18,595 nt of DNA, from the NCBI GenBank assembly GCA_018679695.1, contig JAHHKH010000219.1, forward strand, positions 1 through 18,595, given 5' to 3'. Under the pieces are notes generated by a model. It was not told where the DNA came from. It made no database searches and worked only from the letters and a program-made list of their open reading frames with translations. The stretch is from Maribacter sp. (lineage in GTDB: Bacteria > Bacteroidota > Bacteroidia > Flavobacteriales > Flavobacteriaceae). Both the position numbers and the translations under genes were made by a program. Positions 14,362-18,595 of the stretch are shown piece after piece (within the stretch, counting starts at the first letter, position 1; each line of letters begins with the position of its first letter).

Positions 14362-16380
14362 ATGAAATTAAAGCATATTTTATCAAGTGTTCTTGTCATA
14401 GGCCTACTGTGGTCATGCAAGGAAAAAGTAAACGAACAACAACCGGTCCAGGTTGAGGAAAAGTTTGAATATGTCGTAGACCAATTTGCCGATTTAAGGA
14501 TTCTCAGGTACCAAATTCCGGGATTTGAGGATATGACCTTAAAGGAAAAGCAGTTGGTGTATTACTTGACCCAGGCAGGTTTGGCCGGACGTGACATCAT
14601 GTGGGACCAGAATTATCGCCATAATCTGGATATCAGGGATGCCTTGGAGAACATATATTCATCCTACTCAGGGGATAAAACGACCGATGATTGGCAGGCG
14701 TTTGAGGAATACTTAAAACGTGTTTGGTTCTCAAACGGGATTCATCATCATTATTCCAATGATAAGATCAAACCGGGATTCAACGCGGATTTCTTAACCT
14801 ATTTGCTTAAGGAAACCGACACCAAACTTGAGGGCGAAGCGTTCGATGTAATTTTCAATGATAAGGATGCCAAGAAAGTAAATAAGAAAAAAGGAGTTGA
14901 TAATGTTGCTTCTTCCGCTGTTAACTTTTATGGGCCAACAATTACCGATTCCGATGTTGAGGCCTTTTATAAAACTGCCGACAAGGGACCTAAGGACAGA
15001 CCAATTGAAGCCGGCCTAAACTCTACTTTGGTACGTGAAAATGGCAAAGTTGTAGAGAAGGTTTGGAAATCAGGAGGTATGTATGGTACCGCCATCGACG
15101 AAATCATAAAATGGTTGGAAAAGGCCCAGGGTGTTGCTGAAAATGAAAAGCAGGCCAAGACCTTAGCGCTTTTGATCGACTACTATAAAACAGGCGATTT
15201 GAACATTTGGGACCAGTACTGTATTGCTTGGGCAACTTCAACGGAAGGCAACATCGACTGGATCAACGGGTTTATCGAAGTATACAATGATCCAAAGGGG
15301 TATAGAGGGTCATATGAAAATATTACACAGGTAAAGGATTTTGAAATGTCAAAACAAATGGCGGTCCTTTCAGAGAATGCACAGTGGTTCGAGGACAATG
15401 CACCTTTAATGGATTCACACAAAAAAAGCAATGTGGTAGGTGTTTCCTATAAAACCATAAACGTTGCAGGCGAAGCCGGGGATGCCTCACCAAGTACACC
15501 AATTGGTGTGAACCTACCCAATAATAATTGGATTCGACAAGAGCATGGGAGTAAATCAGTTTCTCTTGGGAATATTATCGATGCGTATAATAATGCAGGG
15601 GGTAGCGGTAGATTAAAAGAATTTGCCCATGATAGTATGGAAATAGAATTGGAGAAAAAGCACGGTCAATTAGCCGATAAGTTGCACACAGCACTGCATG
15701 AAGTCGTTGGTCATGCTTCAGGACAAATTAATCCTGGTATAGGACAACCAAAAGAGACCTTAAAGAACTATGCGTCCACTATGGAAGAGGGTAGGGCAGA
15801 TTTAATAGGACTTTATTACTTAATGGATCCAAAGTTACAAGAATTGGGATTGGTTGATAATTGGGAAGAACTAGGTAAAGCTGCTTATGACGGATATATA
15901 AGGAACGGATTGATCACGCAATTAGTCCGAATTGAACTGGGCAATGATATTGAGGAAGACCATATGGTCAATAGGCAATGGGTATCTGCCTGGGCTTATG
16001 AAAAAGGAAAGGCTGACAATGTTATCGAAAAGATCGAGAAAGATGGGAAAACCTATTATAACATCAATGATTATGCAAAACTTCGTGATTTGTTCGGACA
16101 GTTATTGAAGGAGACACAACGAATAAAATCCGAGGGTGATTTTAAGGCTGCCCAAGATTTGGTCGAGGGTTATGGGGATAAAGTGGACCAGGAGTTGCAT
16201 GCACAGATTTTGGATCGTAACCGTCAGTTTAAATCAGCACCCTACAGTGGCTTCGTAAATCCTGTTTTGGTTCCTGAGACCAATGATGCAGGTGAAATTG
16301 TTGATATCAGAGTCACCCAACCTGAAAGCTTTGAGGAGCAAATGATGCAATATGCCAAAATGTATAGCTTTTTGGATTGA
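14362..16380 (+). CDS. M49 family (dipeptidyl-peptidase III-like) zinc peptidase, lipoprotein
   Basis: A 672-residue protein. The N-terminus is a lipoprotein signal (MKLKHILSSVLVIGLLWSCK) with the lipobox LWSC, so Cys19 should be lipidated and the enzyme anchored to a membrane. The M49 zinc motif HEVVGH (446-451, HExxxH, with one residue more than the usual HExxH) and the second motif EEGRAD (475-480, third ligand E476) are both present with the spacing known for dipeptidyl-peptidase III. Residues 20-440 form the large N-terminal lobe. DPP III releases dipeptides from oligopeptides of about 4-10 residues; the eukaryotic enzyme is cytosolic, whereas this one is predicted on the cell envelope. 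It is a single-gene unit with its own -7 box and a strong terminator 24-54 bases after the stop. Confidence 0.92.
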   Translation: MKLKHILSSVLVIGLLWSCKEKVNEQQPVQVEEKFEYVVDQFADLRILRYQIPGFEDMTLKEKQLVYYLTQAGLAGRDIMWDQNYRHNLDIRDALENIYSSYSGDKTTDDWQAFEEYLKRVWFSNGIHHHYSNDKIKPGFNADFLTYLLKETDTKLEGEAFDVIFNDKDAKKVNKKKGVDNVASSAVNFYGPTITDSDVEAFYKTADKGPKDRPIEAGLNSTLVRENGKVVEKVWKSGGMYGTAIDEIIKWLEKAQGVAENEKQAKTLALLIDYYKTGDLNIWDQYCIAWATSTEGNIDWINGFIEVYNDPKGYRGSYENITQVKDFEMSKQMAVLSENAQWFEDNAPLMDSHKKSNVVGVSYKTINVAGEAGDASPSTPIGVNLPNNNWIRQEHGSKSVSLGNIIDAYNNAGGSGRLKEFAHDSMEIELEKKHGQLADKLHTALHEVVGHASGQINPGIGQPKETLKNYASTMEEGRADLIGLYYLMDPKLQELGLVDNWEELGKAAYDGYIRNGLITQLVRIELGNDIEEDHMVNRQWVSAWAYEKGKADNVIEKIEKDGKTYYNINDYAKLRDLFGQLLKETQRIKSEGDFKAAQDLVEGYGDKVDQELHAQILDRNRQFKSAPYSGFVNPVLVPETNDAGEIVDIRVTQPESFEEQMMQYAKMYSFLD

Positions 16381-16401
16381 TTCGAATTATAACGTTTTAC
16401 T

Positions 16402-16434
16402 AAAAAAAGCCGCTCCCGAAAGGAGCGGCTTTTT
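16402..16434. terminator. Strong bidirectional intrinsic terminator
   Basis: AGCCGCTCC pairs perfectly with GGAGCGGCT around a CGAAA loop. The stem is preceded by A7 and followed by TTTTT, so it has a U tract on either strand. It ends the DPP III gene (stop at 16380) from one side and the acyl-CoA dehydrogenase gene (stop at 16466) from the other. Confidence 0.93.
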
Positions 16435-16465
16435 ACTTCTGAATAATCAAAAGTTTCAATCTGAA

Positions 16466-18283
16466 TTAGTCAAAGGTGTAACCGTTATCTGCAGCGAGCT
16501 TATCAGCGATTTGTGTGCGTAAGGCAACTACATTTGGGTTATTGGTATATTTTGTGAAACGTTTTAGTCCCATTAGCATCATACGTTGCTCATCGCCTTC
16601 AGCAAAAGAAATTATTGCTTCTTTTCCTTTTGATATTGCAGTTTCAACAGCATTGTACAAATACAATTTCGACATAGCGATCTGAGCTGCTTGGGCTTCT
16701 TCACCAAAGCGTATTGCATTTTTCTCAGTTCTTAAAATTGTAGATTCCGCCATATAGATCTCGATAAGTATGTCCGCAGCACACATCATCAACTGCTGAT
16801 GTTTTTCCAAGGCTGGACCAAATTTTTGGACTGCACTGCCGGCAACCATAAGGAAGACCTTTTTAAGCCTGGCCACTAAATCCTTTTCCTCGGAAAAAAG
16901 CGCTGAAAAATCGGGAGTATCAAAAGAGGGGATTCCCATTAATTCCTCACCCACCTTGGTAGCGGGTCCCAATAGGTCAACATGTCCTTTCATTGCTTTC
17001 TTGACCAACATGCCTACTGCTAGCATTCGATTAATCTCGTTAGTCCCTTCATAAATTCGGGCAATTCTAGCATCCCGCCATGCCTTTTCCATAGGTGCAT
17101 CTGCGCTAAATCCCATTCCTCCAAAGATTTGGAGTCCTTCATCTGTGGTTTCCTGTACATCTTCAGAAACGGCAACCTTAAGAATTGAACATTCAATGGC
17201 ATATTCCTCAACCCCTTTTAATTCGGCTTCTTGATGCGAATTTCCTGAGGCCTCACGAATTGCGATTCTGTCCTCTATATTCTTTGCCGCACGATAGCAA
17301 GCCGATTCACCGGCATAGGCGTTGGTAGCCATATCTGCAACTTTGGCTTTTATGACCCCAAAATTCATTATCGGGGTTTTGAATTGTATCCGTTCATTCG
17401 CATAATTGACCGCTTCACCGATAATACGACGTTGGGCTTCCAAACAAGCAGCTGCCAGCTTAATGCGTCCTATGTTAAGTGCATTCATCGCAATCTTAAA
17501 CCCATTACCGCGGTCGGAAAGCATATTTTCTACAGGAACTTTGGTATCGTTAAAGAAAACTTGACGGGTAGAGGAGGAGTGGATACCTAATTTCTTCTCT
17601 TCATCGCCCATAGAGATTCCATTTTCAGGGTCATTTTCTACAATAAAACCGGTGATATATTTATCATCCTCTATACGGGCAAAAACGATGAACATATTAC
17701 AAAATCCTGCATTCGATATCCACATTTTCTGACCTGTAATAGAGTAGTGCTTGCCATCTTCTGATAAAACAGCCTTGGTCTTACCTGAATTTGCATCAGA
17801 ACCCGCCCCAGGTTCTGTTAGACAATAGGCGCCGAACCATTCTCCCGATGCCAATTTGGGCACATATTTTTGCTTTTGTTCTTCGGTCCCATAAAGGGTG
17901 ATTGGCATAGTGCCAATTCCCGTATGTGCGCCAAAAGCCGTACTGAACGAACCTGTGGCCCCTGAAATGTAGTCACAAACAAGCATTGTAGAGACAAAAC
18001 CCATTCCCATCCCACCATAGGCTTCAGGAACGGCTATTGACAAAAGTCCAAGCTCGCCGGCTTTCCGCATGCATTCCTCAGTATAGGCATAATCTTTCTT
18101 TTCAAAACGTTCCCAATGTGCCCATAGTTCACGATCTACAAACTCCTTGGTACTATCGCGCATCATGCGTTGTTCTTCTGATAGATCCTCCAATGTAAAA
18201 ATATCCTCACATTTGGTTTCTTTAACTAGGAATTGTCCACCTCTTAATAGGTCTTTTTCTTGTGTTTCGGTACTCATAGTCAT
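16466..18283 (-). CDS. Acyl-CoA dehydrogenase (long-chain/VLCAD-like, about 600 residues)
   Basis: A 605-residue flavoenzyme that introduces the alpha-beta double bond into acyl-CoA, the first step of beta-oxidation. The core about 35-420 holds the N-terminal helical domain, the signature AYCLTEPGAGSDANS (152-166), WISNAG (188-193), and the C-terminal helical domain with IFGGMGFSADAPMEKAWRD (386-404) and the catalytic base E412 in IYEGTNEINR. The extra C-terminal helical region of about 180 residues matches the VLCAD/ACAD9-like and bacterial 600-residue class rather than the 380-residue short-chain type, which suggests long-chain substrates. The N-terminal lead LRGGQFLVKET is typical of Bacteroidota members. 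The start could be ATG 18283 or ATG 18277 (MSTETQ). It follows the thiolase gene by 18 bases with no promoter between, so the two form an operon. Confidence 0.95.
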   Translation of the reverse strand: MTMSTETQEKDLLRGGQFLVKETKCEDIFTLEDLSEEQRMMRDSTKEFVDRELWAHWERFEKKDYAYTEECMRKAGELGLLSIAVPEAYGGMGMGFVSTMLVCDYISGATGSFSTAFGAHTGIGTMPITLYGTEEQKQKYVPKLASGEWFGAYCLTEPGAGSDANSGKTKAVLSEDGKHYSITGQKMWISNAGFCNMFIVFARIEDDKYITGFIVENDPENGISMGDEEKKLGIHSSSTRQVFFNDTKVPVENMLSDRGNGFKIAMNALNIGRIKLAAACLEAQRRIIGEAVNYANERIQFKTPIMNFGVIKAKVADMATNAYAGESACYRAAKNIEDRIAIREASGNSHQEAELKGVEEYAIECSILKVAVSEDVQETTDEGLQIFGGMGFSADAPMEKAWRDARIARIYEGTNEINRMLAVGMLVKKAMKGHVDLLGPATKVGEELMGIPSFDTPDFSALFSEEKDLVARLKKVFLMVAGSAVQKFGPALEKHQQLMMCAADILIEIYMAESTILRTEKNAIRFGEEAQAAQIAMSKLYLYNAVETAISKGKEAIISFAEGDEQRMMLMGLKRFTKYTNNPNVVALRTQIADKLAADNGYTFD

Positions 18284-18301
18284 AAATTATTAAATCTTTT
18301 C

Positions 18302-18595
18302 TTATTTCAAAAACTCGTAGATACCAGCAGCCCCTTGTCCCGTACCCACACACATAGTCACCATTCCATACTTACCATGCATATTCCTTTTCCTCATTTC
18401 ATCAAATAATTGTACAGACAATTTGGCACCAGTACATCCTAACGGATGCCCCAATGCTATTGCTCCCCCATTGACATTGACAATATCTTGGTTAAGATTC
18501 AATTCCCTCATCACAGCCAAGGACTGCGAAGCAAAGGCTTCATTCAATTCAATCAATTCAATATCATCTTGTTTTAATCCTGCCTGGTTCAATGC
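18302..18595 (-). CDS. Acetyl-CoA C-acyltransferase (thiolase), C-terminal part
   Basis: The window edge cuts the gene, and only the last 97 residues are present; the open frame continues beyond base 18595. Thiolase C-terminal landmarks are clear: ELNEAFASQ with the active-site region around NEAF, GGAIALGHPLGCTGAKL (the thiolase signature with the catalytic His of GHP) and MCVGTGQGAAGIYE near the end, carrying the second catalytic Cys. It cleaves 3-ketoacyl-CoA to acetyl-CoA in beta-oxidation; a biosynthetic acetoacetyl-CoA thiolase is the alternative. Because it precedes the acyl-CoA dehydrogenase in one operon, the degradative role is favoured, and in related bacteria a 3-hydroxyacyl-CoA dehydrogenase/enoyl-CoA hydratase gene usually lies just upstream, outside this window. 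Confidence 0.95.
   Translation of the reverse strand, partial: ALNQAGLKQDDIELIELNEAFASQSLAVMRELNLNQDIVNVNGGAIALGHPLGCTGAKLSVQLFDEMRKRNMHGKYGMVTMCVGTGQGAAGIYEFLK

Overview
The window looks like a chromosomal stretch of a flavobacterium (Bacteroidota, Flavobacteriaceae-like). The evidence is the AT-rich sequence, start codons mostly without Shine-Dalgarno sequences, promoter boxes of the Bacteroidota type (TAnnTTTG), a DUF6090-type membrane protein, a cytochrome c/carbohydrate-binding fusion tail, and the Bacteroidota-style arrangement of secreted M28 and M1 peptidases. Genus cannot be fixed from the sequence alone. I see no tRNA, rRNA, CRISPR array, insertion sequence or phage gene, and no gene-free stretch exceeds 300 bases.

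Layout. 1-924 (+) is the 3' end of a large exported protein: a cytochrome c domain followed by a carbohydrate-binding-like domain. 991-1420 (-) is a VOC (glyoxalase-fold) gene broken by a one-base frameshift in an A6 run. 1521-1898 (-) is a STAS/SpoIIAA-like protein. 2075-3517 (+) is a group II PLP-dependent decarboxylase. 3567-5502 (-) holds three small accessory genes: a SnoaL/NTF2-like protein, an intact VOC protein and a DUF6090 membrane protein. 5582-8533 (-) is a two-gene operon of exported zinc peptidases, M28 then M1. 8608-10815 (-) is a fused trehalose-6-phosphate synthase/phosphatase, divergent from a GH15 hydrolase (10918-12720, +) that is a candidate trehalase. 12765-14204 (-) is a second, distantly related PLP decarboxylase. 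14362-16380 (+) is a lipoprotein of the M49 dipeptidyl-peptidase III family, ending at a strong bidirectional terminator. 16466-18595 (-) is a beta-oxidation operon: the end of a thiolase gene followed by a long-chain-type acyl-CoA dehydrogenase.

How the parts fit. Three exported zinc peptidases (M28, M1, M49) point to peptide scavenging. The thiolase/dehydrogenase pair is for fatty-acid breakdown. The divergent trehalose genes could make and break down the same osmolyte from one 102-base control region. Most of this is ordinary accessory and housekeeping content. The points most worth a second look are the frameshifted VOC gene, the M28 peptidase with Asp in place of the usual first His zinc ligand, the consensus promoter followed by a long untranslated leader at 4554-4753, the pairing of trehalose synthesis with a GH15 enzyme, and two different group II decarboxylases of unknown substrate. 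I did not find a clearly new multi-gene system.
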